Shown: positions 9,851 through 19,206 of the stretch, one piece after another | Layout of the letters: each line of letters begins with the position of its first letter | How positions within the stretch are numbered: the stretch's first letter is position 1 | NCBI GenBank assembly: GCA_903958045.1 | Contig: CAJBRT010000190.1 | Span: forward strand, 1 to 64,000 | Source of the DNA: an uncultured Bacteroidota bacterium | GTDB lineage: Bacteria > Bacteroidota > Bacteroidia > Chitinophagales > Chitinophagaceae | Reading direction: 5' to 3' | DNA length: 64,000 nt | Program-made: the position numbers and the translations under genes | Notes under the pieces: generated by a model | Database searches by the model: none | What the model saw: the letters and a program-made list of their open reading frames with translations, nothing else | What the model was told of the DNA's origin: nothing

Positions 9851-10699
9851 ATGTCTCAATTAATTGGTACTTGTATATGGTTTGACGGGAATGCAAAAGA
9901 AGCATTCAATTATTATCAAAATATATTTAAAGAGGTAGAATTACTATCTGAAAATCCGTTTGCTGTAGTTTACAATTTATATGGTAGACGATTTATGCAT
10001 TTAAATGGAGGACCGGGACATCCTGTTTCACCAGCTATTTCTTTTTACATCATGGCGGATAGTAATGAAGAGGCTGAAACCATCTGGCATCAACTTATTG
10101 TTGACGGTAAAGTTTTAATGCCTTTAAATGAATATCCTTGGAGTAAAAAATACGGATGGTGTGCTGATAAATATGGTGTGAACTGGCAAATTATAGTAGA
10201 CTACAAGAGTAGCTGTAAAGTGATGCCTAGTTTTATGTTTTGTGGAAATAATGCTGGTAAGGCTGAAGAAGCTATAACCTATTATAGATCTCTTTTTACA
10301 GATTCAAGTCTTGTAGAAATGAGAAAATACGAAAAGGGCGGACATGATACCGAAGGATATATCATGTATGCACAGTTTGAACTCAATAAATTACCTTTTG
10401 GAATCATGGACAGTTCTGCGCCGCATGGCTTTAGTATTACAGATGCCGTTTCATTTACAATTTCAGTAAATACACAAGAAGAAATAGATTACTACTGGGA
10501 TTATCTCGTAAAAGAAGGAGCACCCGGAAAATGCGGTTGGCTGCAAGATAAATATGGTATTCACTGGCAAGTAGTACCATCCATTTTAGGTAAATACATG
10601 ACAAGTCCTGAAACGGCACCTAAAGCAACCTATGCCTTTTTACAAATGACTAAATTTATTATTGCTGATTTAGAAAAAGCTGTGGAGGGAGGTCAATAA
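9851..10699 (+). CDS. VOC/PhnB-like protein, tandem 3-demethylubiquinone-9 3-methyltransferase-type domains
   Basis: Two repeats of CIWFDGNAKEAFNYY / FCGNNAGKAEEAITYYRSLF, each ending KYGxxWQ. Confidence 0.87.
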   Translation: MSQLIGTCIWFDGNAKEAFNYYQNIFKEVELLSENPFAVVYNLYGRRFMHLNGGPGHPVSPAISFYIMADSNEEAETIWHQLIVDGKVLMPLNEYPWSKKYGWCADKYGVNWQIIVDYKSSCKVMPSFMFCGNNAGKAEEAITYYRSLFTDSSLVEMRKYEKGGHDTEGYIMYAQFELNKLPFGIMDSSAPHGFSITDAVSFTISVNTQEEIDYYWDYLVKEGAPGKCGWLQDKYGIHWQVVPSILGKYMTSPETAPKATYAFLQMTKFIIADLEKAVEGGQ

Positions 10700-10700
10700 A

Positions 10701-11324
10701 GTGTATCCATTACAACTAGTTAAGCTAAATACTGAACTTACACTGTATGTTCCTGACCCAGCACTTATTCAATCAACCTATCAAAAATTAGCAGCAGAAA
10801 ATACTGCGGCTATATTTCCATATTGGGCTAAAGTTTGGGCCTCAGCTCATGCAATGACCCAGTTTTTACAAGAAGAACCATCGTGGATACAAAATAAAAT
10901 AGTTCTCGAAATTGGTGCAGGGGTTGGGATTCCTTCCTTTTGTATTGCTTCACTAACAAAAAAAATAATAATTAGTGATTATGCACCGGATGCAGTTGCA
11001 TTACTTCAAAAAAATATTAATCATTTAGCGCTTAACAATGCACAGGCTGCATGTATTGATTGGAATACAATTTCTGAAGATACTACTGTAGATAGCATTT
11101 TACTTAGCGATACCAATTACGAACCATCTGCACACAATAATTTAGTTGTACTAATTAATCGGTTTATTAATAATGGAAGTAGCATAATATTAGCGACTCC
11201 CAACAGACTCGCTTCAAACCCTTTTATAGATCGTATTTCTAAATATATTACTAGTACAAAAAAGTATAGTATACCAGAAAATGATACGAACAAAGAAATT
11301 GTAGTGATGGTACTTAAAAAATAA
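10701..11324 (+). CDS. Class I SAM methyltransferase (METTL/NNMT-like lysine methyltransferase)
   Basis: GTG start; VLEIGAGVGIPSFC motif I, DYAPDAV. Confidence 0.75.
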   Translation: MYPLQLVKLNTELTLYVPDPALIQSTYQKLAAENTAAIFPYWAKVWASAHAMTQFLQEEPSWIQNKIVLEIGAGVGIPSFCIASLTKKIIISDYAPDAVALLQKNINHLALNNAQAACIDWNTISEDTTVDSILLSDTNYEPSAHNNLVVLINRFINNGSSIILATPNRLASNPFIDRISKYITSTKKYSIPENDTNKEIVVMVLKK

Positions 11325-11330
11325 TTTATC

Positions 11331-11810
11331 TTGAAAATTATCATAAAAAAGAAAGCTGGCAATAAACATACCATCTCCTATAACAGAGAAGGTTTTGAAG
11401 ATTATTGGATTGAAGCAGATGATTTTTTGGTATTACATGACTTGTGTCACTATGCTATAGAAACTACATTGCAATATAAAAATGCATTTTGGGGACTTAT
11501 AGCAGGAGGTATTAATCCAAGTATTTTTGAAAATAAAGAAACAAGAGATTCATTAGAGCTTGCAAACGAAGCATGGTACGCAGAGCATCTTGCTAATCTT
11601 TTATTAATTGAATTTACGCAAGGTGAATTTGAAGATATTAATGCTATGCTTGAACAAAGCTTGAGGCAGCAGAATTCTCGCATTCCAACAATTCAATTTT
11701 CAAACATTGTAGTTGAAGAAATTAGAGTACTCCTAAATACATTAATAGAAAATTGGCGAGTGGTTGAAGTAGGTAATTATTTAAGTTTAGATTTTACAAT
11801 TTCGGCATAA
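11331..11810 (+). CDS. Hypothetical protein
   Basis: TTG start; 159 aa ORF in run with upstream gene. Confidence 0.6.
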   Translation: MKIIIKKKAGNKHTISYNREGFEDYWIEADDFLVLHDLCHYAIETTLQYKNAFWGLIAGGINPSIFENKETRDSLELANEAWYAEHLANLLLIEFTQGEFEDINAMLEQSLRQQNSRIPTIQFSNIVVEEIRVLLNTLIENWRVVEVGNYLSLDFTISA

Positions 11811-13150
11811 GATTTTGGTAGCACCATTTTGAAACGGCTATAGGATGCATCCGAAATATTTTTTGTATCAAATGGGACATACTTTACATAGTCTGTATTT
11901 GCTCCGGCCAATCTTCCGTATTTATAGTCGTAGGTAAACCAACCATCTGGCTGAAGAGCGGCTTTAGGAACTATAGTATTAGGGACAGTAATAAAAAATT
12001 GGTTGGTTTGTTTAGTAGCAGTGTTTGTAAGGGATTGGCTTCTGAGCGCTATGTACGCCTCTTTAGCTGTTTCAACAGAAGGATCTATCAATTCTACTTT
12101 TTCAACAAGATAATTTCGGTATCTATATTGATTGTCTTTTTTGTATTGATACAATTCGTTTAAGACAGATGCAATCGTATCTTTTAAGTAAGGATAATGC
12201 GTACAACCTAAAATGAGTGTATTTAAAGGCTTCGTAATTTTTTCTTGCACCATTTTTTCTAATAAACTAACCAAGTGGTAACGCACATAATTTGATGGGT
12301 CATTTAATTGCATATCTAAACAACTTCCTTTATCATCATATTCACACAAGAGCTTATTATTAGATGCATCAAAACGATATGCACTTAATAATGTCGTATC
12401 AATCGTATACTTATTGTTTTTAAGAGAAGGGCCTTTATACTCTTTTCTAGCCTTGGTTAATGTATCTACAAAATAACTCCAGTCACGGTCAATACTTTCT
12501 GCCAGTCCAGAACCGCCCTGACTAATGACTGATAATGCTGGCATACCCATTGCGTTTGCCATGTCTTGTAAGGTTCTGGGATACCCGTTAGACGCAACCG
12601 TTCCAGCAGTTGCAAAAACACCAATGGTTCCTGTACCCTTTTTTTGCTGGTAGGCTAATGCTGCTTTTGAACCAGCATCAATAACACCTATTACGGGTAC
12701 ATCAATATGATCTTGTTGCAATTTTAATTTAATATCTAATAAGGCATAAGCTGTAGCAGTATTACAAGCTAGGACAATCATTTTTACAGGAGGCTTTTGA
12801 ACTGCGTCTGTTAAAAAGAACTGCATATTTTTTTGAATATGTTCTTTTAATAAATCGGTTTTATTTTCTGCAGCATAATTACCATAGGGCATATTAGCTT
12901 GGTCCGCTAAATATTGAAAATATTCTTTAGAAAAATCAGGCTTCCCATCTGCTCCTGGCTTACCGGTTTCATTATTAAATGCATCAAGAGCTAATATAGC
13001 CTCCAGCACGGTTAACCCACCAGTACCGGAGTCGAATACACCAATTGGAAGGGCTTTTTTGTTATTTTTTATTGCTTGTGCATCAACTTGTAGTTGAACT
13101 ATCAAAATCAATACAAAAACAATAAAATAAATTTGTTTCATAAAATGCAT
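11777..13150 (-). CDS. Exported aspartate/glutamate racemase-family protein (MurI-like)
   Basis: Signal peptide then PIGVFDSGTGGLTVLEA, LACNTATAYA and LGCTHYPYL (both catalytic Cys motifs). Confidence 0.88.
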   Translation of the reverse strand: MHFMKQIYFIVFVLILIVQLQVDAQAIKNNKKALPIGVFDSGTGGLTVLEAILALDAFNNETGKPGADGKPDFSKEYFQYLADQANMPYGNYAAENKTDLLKEHIQKNMQFFLTDAVQKPPVKMIVLACNTATAYALLDIKLKLQQDHIDVPVIGVIDAGSKAALAYQQKKGTGTIGVFATAGTVASNGYPRTLQDMANAMGMPALSVISQGGSGLAESIDRDWSYFVDTLTKARKEYKGPSLKNNKYTIDTTLLSAYRFDASNNKLLCEYDDKGSCLDMQLNDPSNYVRYHLVSLLEKMVQEKITKPLNTLILGCTHYPYLKDTIASVLNELYQYKKDNQYRYRNYLVEKVELIDPSVETAKEAYIALRSQSLTNTATKQTNQFFITVPNTIVPKAALQPDGWFTYDYKYGRLAGANTDYVKYVPFDTKNISDASYSRFKMVLPKSYAEIVKSKLK

Positions 13151-13191
13151 TTATACAACTAATGTAATTAATTTTATTTTAATCAATTCAA

Positions 13192-13830
13192 ATGAACCAA
13201 AACGTTACTCAATATATTTCAAGGGCAAAGCTTTGGAAAGAAGAGCTTCAAACTATTCGTGAAATTTTATTAGAAACAGAACTCGTTGAAGAATATAAAT
13301 GGGCTTCCCCTTGTTACACACACAACAATAAAAACATTATTATTCTTGCTCCATTTAAAAAATATTTTACTTTGGGTTTTTTTAATGGTGCTCATTTAAC
13401 GGACCCAAAGGGTTTGTTGGTTAAACCAGGTGAGCACACAAGAGTTGGAAGACAGTTGAGGCTTGAAAATGTCGCAGACATTGTCAAAAAAAAGAGCACT
13501 ATTAAAAAGTTCATTAAAGAATCTATTTCAGCAGAAGCGTTTACTCCCTCAAAGCCAGAAGCAGCCCCAGCAATAGTTGTAGAAGAATTAAATGTAATTT
13601 TTAAAAAGAACGCTGCGCTCAAAAAAGCATTTGAATCTTTAACACCTGGTAGACAAAGAGGTTATTTAATATTTTTTTCGGGGGCCAAACAATCTGAAAC
13701 CAGGATTGCTAGAATTGAAAAGTATACACATCAAATTTTATGCGGCAAGGGATTAACGGATTGTACCTGTGGACTTTCCAAACGAATGCCGGCTTGTGAT
13801 GGTTCTCATAAACTACTCAACAAAAACTAA
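13192..13830 (+). CDS. YdeI/OmpD-associated (DUF1801-like) protein with C-terminal CDGSH iron-sulfur motif
   Basis: SETRIARIEKYTHQILCGKGL YdeI tail followed by CTCGLSKRMPACDGSH matching CxCx2Sx3PxCDGSH. Confidence 0.83.
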   Translation: MNQNVTQYISRAKLWKEELQTIREILLETELVEEYKWASPCYTHNNKNIIILAPFKKYFTLGFFNGAHLTDPKGLLVKPGEHTRVGRQLRLENVADIVKKKSTIKKFIKESISAEAFTPSKPEAAPAIVVEELNVIFKKNAALKKAFESLTPGRQRGYLIFFSGAKQSETRIARIEKYTHQILCGKGLTDCTCGLSKRMPACDGSHKLLNKN

Positions 13831-14016
13831 TATATCGGCGGGTTGACAATCGAGTGCTTTACAAATCGCTTCTAATGTACTAAACCGGATGGCTTTTGCT
13901 TTACCTGTTTTTAGTATTGACAAATTAGCCAAAGTCAATCCCACTCTATCTGATAGCTCATTTAAAGAAACTTTTCTTTTTGCCATCATCACGTCTAAAT
14001 TTACTTCTATTGGCAT
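13813..14016 (-). CDS. XRE/Cro-type HTH regulator (YozG-like)
   Basis: 67 aa HTH: VSLNELSDRVGLTLANLSILKTGKAKAIRFSTLEAICKALDCQPADIL. Confidence 0.88.
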   Translation of the reverse strand: MPIEVNLDVMMAKRKVSLNELSDRVGLTLANLSILKTGKAKAIRFSTLEAICKALDCQPADILVFVE

Positions 14017-14017
14017 A

Positions 14018-14554
14018 TTAAACAGTTAAGTCGTTTTCGGATTGAAGTTCAATTCCTCTTTTAAATATTGTATCAATAATAATAATAATCGCTGCCATAA
14101 AAATGAAAGCTGAGCCGTCTGTCCAATATTCGTTCAATTGATTTACATCAAATCCTTTTTCAGAAATATTTTGTACAACCCTAGTAGCAACGATACTTAA
14201 AACGCCAATACTAAATGTCACGGTTCTTATACGACTAATTTGTTTAGAGACAAATACACTAAACGGTTTTTGTAAATCAAGTTTGCCAACAAGTTTAATT
14301 ACCTCATAAAATAGAAAAGCTTTCAAAAATGAGATCGATAAAATAAAGCCATAGATTAAAAAGAAAACAAATTGGCTTCTCTCATACATGGCACTTAAAT
14401 CAAGCTTGTTGTACAAGTTTTTTAATACGAGTGGATTCCATAAACTATACCCAAAATTGACAGCTAAAGCACCCGTTTCGATACATAGGCCTACAAAAAT
14501 GAACCATGCCACTACTTGCAAGAATTTGAAGACAAATGATGAATTTTTGGTCAT
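14018..14554 (-). CDS. DUF2975 family membrane protein
   Basis: Four TM segments; typical partner of YozG-like XRE regulator. Confidence 0.8.
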   Translation of the reverse strand: MTKNSSFVFKFLQVVAWFIFVGLCIETGALAVNFGYSLWNPLVLKNLYNKLDLSAMYERSQFVFFLIYGFILSISFLKAFLFYEVIKLVGKLDLQKPFSVFVSKQISRIRTVTFSIGVLSIVATRVVQNISEKGFDVNQLNEYWTDGSAFIFMAAIIIIIDTIFKRGIELQSENDLTV

Positions 14555-14612
14555 ATCCTTATATTTTATGACCCAAAACTAATTATATTTATTGAATATC
14601 AATAAATATTTA

Positions 14613-15713
14613 TTAATTATCGTTCTCTATATACTTTTTTGCTTCGTCTGGATAGAGTGAAGCATAGAGCTCTCTCACTGCCTTTTGTCTTTTTAGATCC
14701 TTTTTTCGTTTATAGATAGCGTCACACCTTTCTAATAGATCTGATGGTACCGGAATCTTATAACCCAGTTGTTTTGATTGAGTGCTAAAAAACAAAGGAA
14801 TGTCTATTGCTGGATTAAAGGAAGGGGCCTCCACAGCAGCATATGAAAACCTGTTTTTAAAAAAAATAGTTCTCAATCCATCATAAGTTGCAATAGTGGG
14901 AATAGAAGAATGATCATCATCGGGATAGTATTTTGAATAAAAACGTAGTCCATTATTTTTTATGGTTCTAACGCCAGTGCAAAAAGCAAGTATACTTCTT
15001 TCATGTTCTGAATAAAAAGACTTTTGTTTTTTTACAGCTACCGTATCTTCTATTTCTGTGGTATTTGCAATACCAACAAATAATGATTTGCCTGCATAAT
15101 TATTTTTTGATAGGCTATCTAATACTTGTTTTGAAAACTTTCTGTCATCATACCAAGTGCTAGGATCAATAACTATATAATTGTCAAATAAATTTTTGTG
15201 CTTCGTCAATATATTTAGTGCAAAGATTCCACCAAAACTATGTCCTACAAGCGTTCTATAATTACTCACTGGATATTTAGAAGCCACATAATTAAACACA
15301 TCGGTTTCTAAAAACCGCGTAAACAAATCGGCTCCGCCTGTTTCTTTTGTATAAGGCATTAGTTTATTATTGGCTATTGGATATGGTGTTAACTCATTCG
15401 TTCTTTTATAAGGAGGAATACATACCACAATCATTTTGGGAATCATCATATTACCAGAAAATTCTGATAATTCTTTAACCATACCTGCTACCGACAAATA
15501 ATGAGATCCACCATCCAATACATAAAGCACTGGGTATTTAGCGGTACTATCTTTACCCTCTCTAACATCTTTTGGTAAGTAAACAAAAATATCTCTATTT
15601 GCTTTATACGTATTGGAATACACACTATCTACGGTTCCAAAATATGGTTGAGCATGCGCCCCCATACAAAAAAGAAGTGCTATCGAAAAGAGTAGTTTAT
15701 TGAGTTTCGACAT
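14613..15713 (-). CDS. Exported alpha/beta-hydrolase, putative esterase (D-type)
   Basis: signal peptide; YVLDGGSHY, LVGHSFGGIFAL nucleophile elbow. Confidence 0.88.
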   Translation of the reverse strand: MSKLNKLLFSIALLFCMGAHAQPYFGTVDSVYSNTYKANRDIFVYLPKDVREGKDSTAKYPVLYVLDGGSHYLSVAGMVKELSEFSGNMMIPKMIVVCIPPYKRTNELTPYPIANNKLMPYTKETGGADLFTRFLETDVFNYVASKYPVSNYRTLVGHSFGGIFALNILTKHKNLFDNYIVIDPSTWYDDRKFSKQVLDSLSKNNYAGKSLFVGIANTTEIEDTVAVKKQKSFYSEHERSILAFCTGVRTIKNNGLRFYSKYYPDDDHSSIPTIATYDGLRTIFFKNRFSYAAVEAPSFNPAIDIPLFFSTQSKQLGYKIPVPSDLLERCDAIYKRKKDLKRQKAVRELYASLYPDEAKKYIENDN

Positions 15714-15775
15714 AGATTAAAATTGACATTTTACAAGTATAATTACATTTCTTTGTACTAACAAAGTTTAACGAA

Positions 15776-16192
15776 ATGAAATTATTAACTGTTCAAGCTA
15801 CCATAAAAGTACCCATACATAAAGTTTGGAATTATTGGACGAATCCAAATCATATTGTGCATTGGAATTTTGCAAGTGCTGACTGGTATTGTCCGAATGC
15901 AACAAACAAATTAGAAGTTGGTGGTGAATTTCATTATATAATGGCTGCTAAAGATGGGGCAGAAAGCTTTGACTTTTGGGGCACATACCAATCTATAGAA
16001 TTCAATAAACATATTGATATACTACTTGGCGATGGCAGAAAAATGATGGTTTCATTTGAAGAAACAAATGAAGGCACTCATTTAACAGAGCAATTTGAAC
16101 CTGAAACAATGAATGCCATTGAATTACAAGAAGCCGGCTGGCAATCTATTTTAGATAACTTTAAAAACTATGTAGAAAAAGATATTAGCTAG
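15776..16192 (+). CDS. SRPBCC/AHSA1-like protein
   Basis: TVQATIKVPIHKVWNYWTNPNHIVHWNFASADWYCP, TEQFEPE, GWQSILDNFKNYVE. Confidence 0.88.
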   Translation: MKLLTVQATIKVPIHKVWNYWTNPNHIVHWNFASADWYCPNATNKLEVGGEFHYIMAAKDGAESFDFWGTYQSIEFNKHIDILLGDGRKMMVSFEETNEGTHLTEQFEPETMNAIELQEAGWQSILDNFKNYVEKDIS

Positions 16193-16805
16193 CCTTTTTT
16201 TCAAAAGCACAAAAAATAAAATTTTGTACGGAGCCTGACGGTGTGATATGATCTTCGCGCTTACATTCAATATTTTTAAATTGAGCGTTTTCAAATTCGT
16301 TTTTTAAGCTAGTCTCTTCATATTGCTTGATTTCTAACCCACTACACTTTGTTGGGCCATCCACAGAAAATGTACCAATTACAATTTTGTCTGAACAGGC
16401 TTTATTTACAATTTCAATATATTTTGAAATAGATGAAATATCTGTTTGAAAATGAAATGCAGCGCGGTCGTGCCAAAGGTCGTAACGAGATGTTGGATTA
16501 AACGCTAAAATATCACCTACAATCCAATTCACATTTATTGCCTTATCCCCTAACCTTGCCTTTGCCCTGTTAATTGCAGCTTCCGAAATATCGAGTACAG
16601 AAATATTAGTATACCCTTCAATTAATAAGTAATCAACAAACTTACTATCACCTCCACCTACATCAATTATTGAGGCATTTTTGGGTATCTGAAGCTGCTT
16701 TACAAAATTTATAGAAATAGTTGGGACTTCTTGTGTCCAACTAACTTGATTGGGCTGTTTAGTATTATAAATATGTTCCCAATGGTTTTTAATTTGTGCT
16801 TGCAT
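16185..16805 (-). CDS. Class I SAM-dependent methyltransferase
   Basis: IIDVGGGDSKFVDYLL, LDISEAAINRAKARLG, WHDRAAFHF. Confidence 0.85.
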   Translation of the reverse strand: MQAQIKNHWEHIYNTKQPNQVSWTQEVPTISINFVKQLQIPKNASIIDVGGGDSKFVDYLLIEGYTNISVLDISEAAINRAKARLGDKAINVNWIVGDILAFNPTSRYDLWHDRAAFHFQTDISSISKYIEIVNKACSDKIVIGTFSVDGPTKCSGLEIKQYEETSLKNEFENAQFKNIECKREDHITPSGSVQNFIFCAFEKKAS

Positions 16806-16880
16806 GGAACAAATTTCAAACTATTTGAAACTTTTTATTGTAACATAAGTCACAAATAGCAAGTGGTGTAAACAGTCGAG

Positions 16881-17930
16881 CTATAGTATTGAATGTTTTT
16901 TCATTTGCTTATCCATTACACTAAACCATACAGGAGGCACAAGCGCTAGTAAAATCATGCCCGGGTAGCCTGTAGGCATTTGTGGCGCATCCTCCATATG
17001 TCTAAGCACTTGATATTTACGTGAAGCCATATAATGGTGATCACTGTGCCTACTCAATTCAAAAAATATAAGTCTTCCAATTACATGATTGCTATTCCAA
17101 CTATGCGCCGGTAATACACGCTCGAAGGTTTGATCGTTTCTTTGTTGTCTTTGCAAACCGTAATGCTCTATATAGTTAACCGTTTCTAACAGTGCTGCAC
17201 CAATAAATGCAGCTACTAGAAAGTGGCTAAATATAACAAGTCCAAAATTTAAATAAATGAGCAGGCAAAAACCAATTTGAATCATTTGAAATAAAGCCAT
17301 CTCATTCAATATATGCGGAAACTTGCTTTTTCTTTTTTGCGCGTCCTGAATAGCTATTTGCCAGGCTTTTACATACGTACCCCTAAACGTTTGCAGCCAA
17401 AAAGAATACAAAGACTGTTTGTATTTTGCTGTACTTGGATCATTAGGCGTTGCAACATGTTTATGATGCCCTTTATTGTGTTCAATAAAAAAGTGCATGT
17501 AAAGGCTGGTAAGTAATAAAGACTTTGCAAAAAATTGCTCTGTTTTGTTAACTCGGTGTCCGAGCTCGTGTGCCACATTGATGCCAAATCCACCACACAA
17601 AAGGCCCATGGCAATTATTCTACCAAGAATATCTATAAACGAAAGTTGGTCATTAAAACTTTGTAAGAAAATATATAAAAAGACATATTGTAGTGGCACG
17701 GTTAACCATAAAATAAAGTCATAAATTTTATTTTCTTTGGCCACTACTTCTTCTGTTTCCATTAGGTTTTTAGGATTAGGCTCAATAAACAATTCAACTA
17801 TTGGTACCAAGAAAAAAACAAAAATGAGTGGTATAAAACAATAAATGCCAGTTCGCGTAAACGCTAAATAGGCAAAGAAATAAATAATAAATGGTGACAG
17901 GTAGCGAAAGGTCTTAATAAACGATACCAT
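16881..17930 (-). CDS. alkB: Alkane 1-monooxygenase (AlkB family membrane di-iron hydroxylase)
   Basis: HELGHR, HNKGHHKH, NYIEHYGL, RHSDHHY histidine boxes; six TM-like segments. Confidence 0.93.
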   Translation of the reverse strand: MVSFIKTFRYLSPFIIYFFAYLAFTRTGIYCFIPLIFVFFLVPIVELFIEPNPKNLMETEEVVAKENKIYDFILWLTVPLQYVFLYIFLQSFNDQLSFIDILGRIIAMGLLCGGFGINVAHELGHRVNKTEQFFAKSLLLTSLYMHFFIEHNKGHHKHVATPNDPSTAKYKQSLYSFWLQTFRGTYVKAWQIAIQDAQKRKSKFPHILNEMALFQMIQIGFCLLIYLNFGLVIFSHFLVAAFIGAALLETVNYIEHYGLQRQQRNDQTFERVLPAHSWNSNHVIGRLIFFELSRHSDHHYMASRKYQVLRHMEDAPQMPTGYPGMILLALVPPVWFSVMDKQMKKHSIL

Positions 17931-18020
17931 AGCTTTAACTTATTAAGACGTTAAATTACACAAATAAGATGTATTAATAAAATAGAAAATACAAAGTGGC
18001 TATACTTTAAGGGGAAACAA

Positions 18021-18049
18021 AAAGGGTCATACATTTTGTATGACCCTTT
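18021..18049 (-). terminator. Rho-independent terminator, 12-bp perfect stem
   Basis: AAAGGGTCATAC-AAAAT-GTATGACCCTTT followed by TTG on minus strand. Confidence 0.8.
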
Positions 18050-18069
18050 ACAATAAATTATCTTTGAGG

Positions 18070-18555
18070 TTATCTTGGAATTAATCCAATCTGTTGCATA
18101 AACTCAAGATTATCCATAAAATCTTGCTCTTCAGCAATTTTACCATCTTTCATTTTCACAATTGTACAACCAATTACATCGACACTTTTACCTGTTGCTG
18201 GAATTCCAAAAAATGTACCAGTGTGTTTGCCTTTAAATTGCCAATACTTTACCAACTTATCTCCATCTGCAAAGATTTCTTTAATTATAAATTGTCTTTC
18301 AGAAAAGCCTACTACATAATTTTCATAGTATGCTTTCGCGTTTGCTTTTCCTTTAATTTCAGGTACAGTATGCAGTACTGCATCATCTACATATGCTGAG
18401 TCTAAAATATTTACGCGGCCCTCGTTAACAGCCACTTCCCAAATATTTGAATAAAAGTCAACATTTTTTTTGCCTAATTCGGCGTTTTTGTCGTTTTTAG
18501 AATTGCATGATACTAGGCCAGCAATCACACAAATCGATAATAATAATTTTTTCAA
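18070..18555 (-). CDS. SnoaL-like polyketide cyclase / ester cyclase lipoprotein
   Basis: Lipobox LVSC; NVDFYSNIWEVAVNEG, PATGKSVDVIGCTIVKMKDGKIAEEQDFMD. Confidence 0.87.
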   Translation of the reverse strand: MKKLLLSICVIAGLVSCNSKNDKNAELGKKNVDFYSNIWEVAVNEGRVNILDSAYVDDAVLHTVPEIKGKANAKAYYENYVVGFSERQFIIKEIFADGDKLVKYWQFKGKHTGTFFGIPATGKSVDVIGCTIVKMKDGKIAEEQDFMDNLEFMQQIGLIPR

Positions 18556-18641
18556 AATTTAATTTTTAGGATTTAATAATTAATGATTCAATAAGATAGA
18601 TTTCAATTTAGCTATTTTATACCATTTTTTAAAATATATGA

Positions 18642-19154
18642 CTATATACTATAGCGCTCTTTTAAAATATGCAAATGATGAAGGGCATGGCCAAAAATGA
18701 TGAACCCTAATGCATTTACTGATACAGGATTGTCACTTGCGGTACCCAGGCGCTTCTGCTGGTCCTCAGTAAACGAGGCAAAAAGTAGGTTGGTTGATTG
18801 TCTTACAACCCTCCATTCCACTAACATATCTTTCCAATTTCTATTGGCTGCGGTTGCATTATTTGCATATTCGTTTTCATCAAATCCCGGAATAGGCGTA
18901 GTTTCTCCCCTAGCGATAGCAAGTGCACGGTAAGCAAATATGCGCTCGGTATCTATAACGTGTTGAAACATTTGCTTAATTGTCCACTTATCAGGTCCGT
19001 ATGAATAATTAATTTTTTCTATTGGTATCGCATCCCAAAACGCAATAATTCTTTCGTTGTATTGCTGTACTAAAATGGAATAATCTTTTCCACTTGTATA
19101 ATTTATGTAAGTCTGGTAAAAACTACCATATTCTTTTGCGCTAGGACGTGACAT
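18642..19154 (-). CDS. DinB family protein
   Basis: WTIKQMFQHVIDTERIFAYRALAIARGE, FGHALHHLHILKERY metal-binding motifs. Confidence 0.9.
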   Translation of the reverse strand: MSRPSAKEYGSFYQTYINYTSGKDYSILVQQYNERIIAFWDAIPIEKINYSYGPDKWTIKQMFQHVIDTERIFAYRALAIARGETTPIPGFDENEYANNATAANRNWKDMLVEWRVVRQSTNLLFASFTEDQQKRLGTASDNPVSVNALGFIIFGHALHHLHILKERYSI

Positions 19155-19206
19155 AGTAAGGGTTGGTTGTTGTACTACAAATATAGTATGCCCATCCAAT
19201 TAATAA

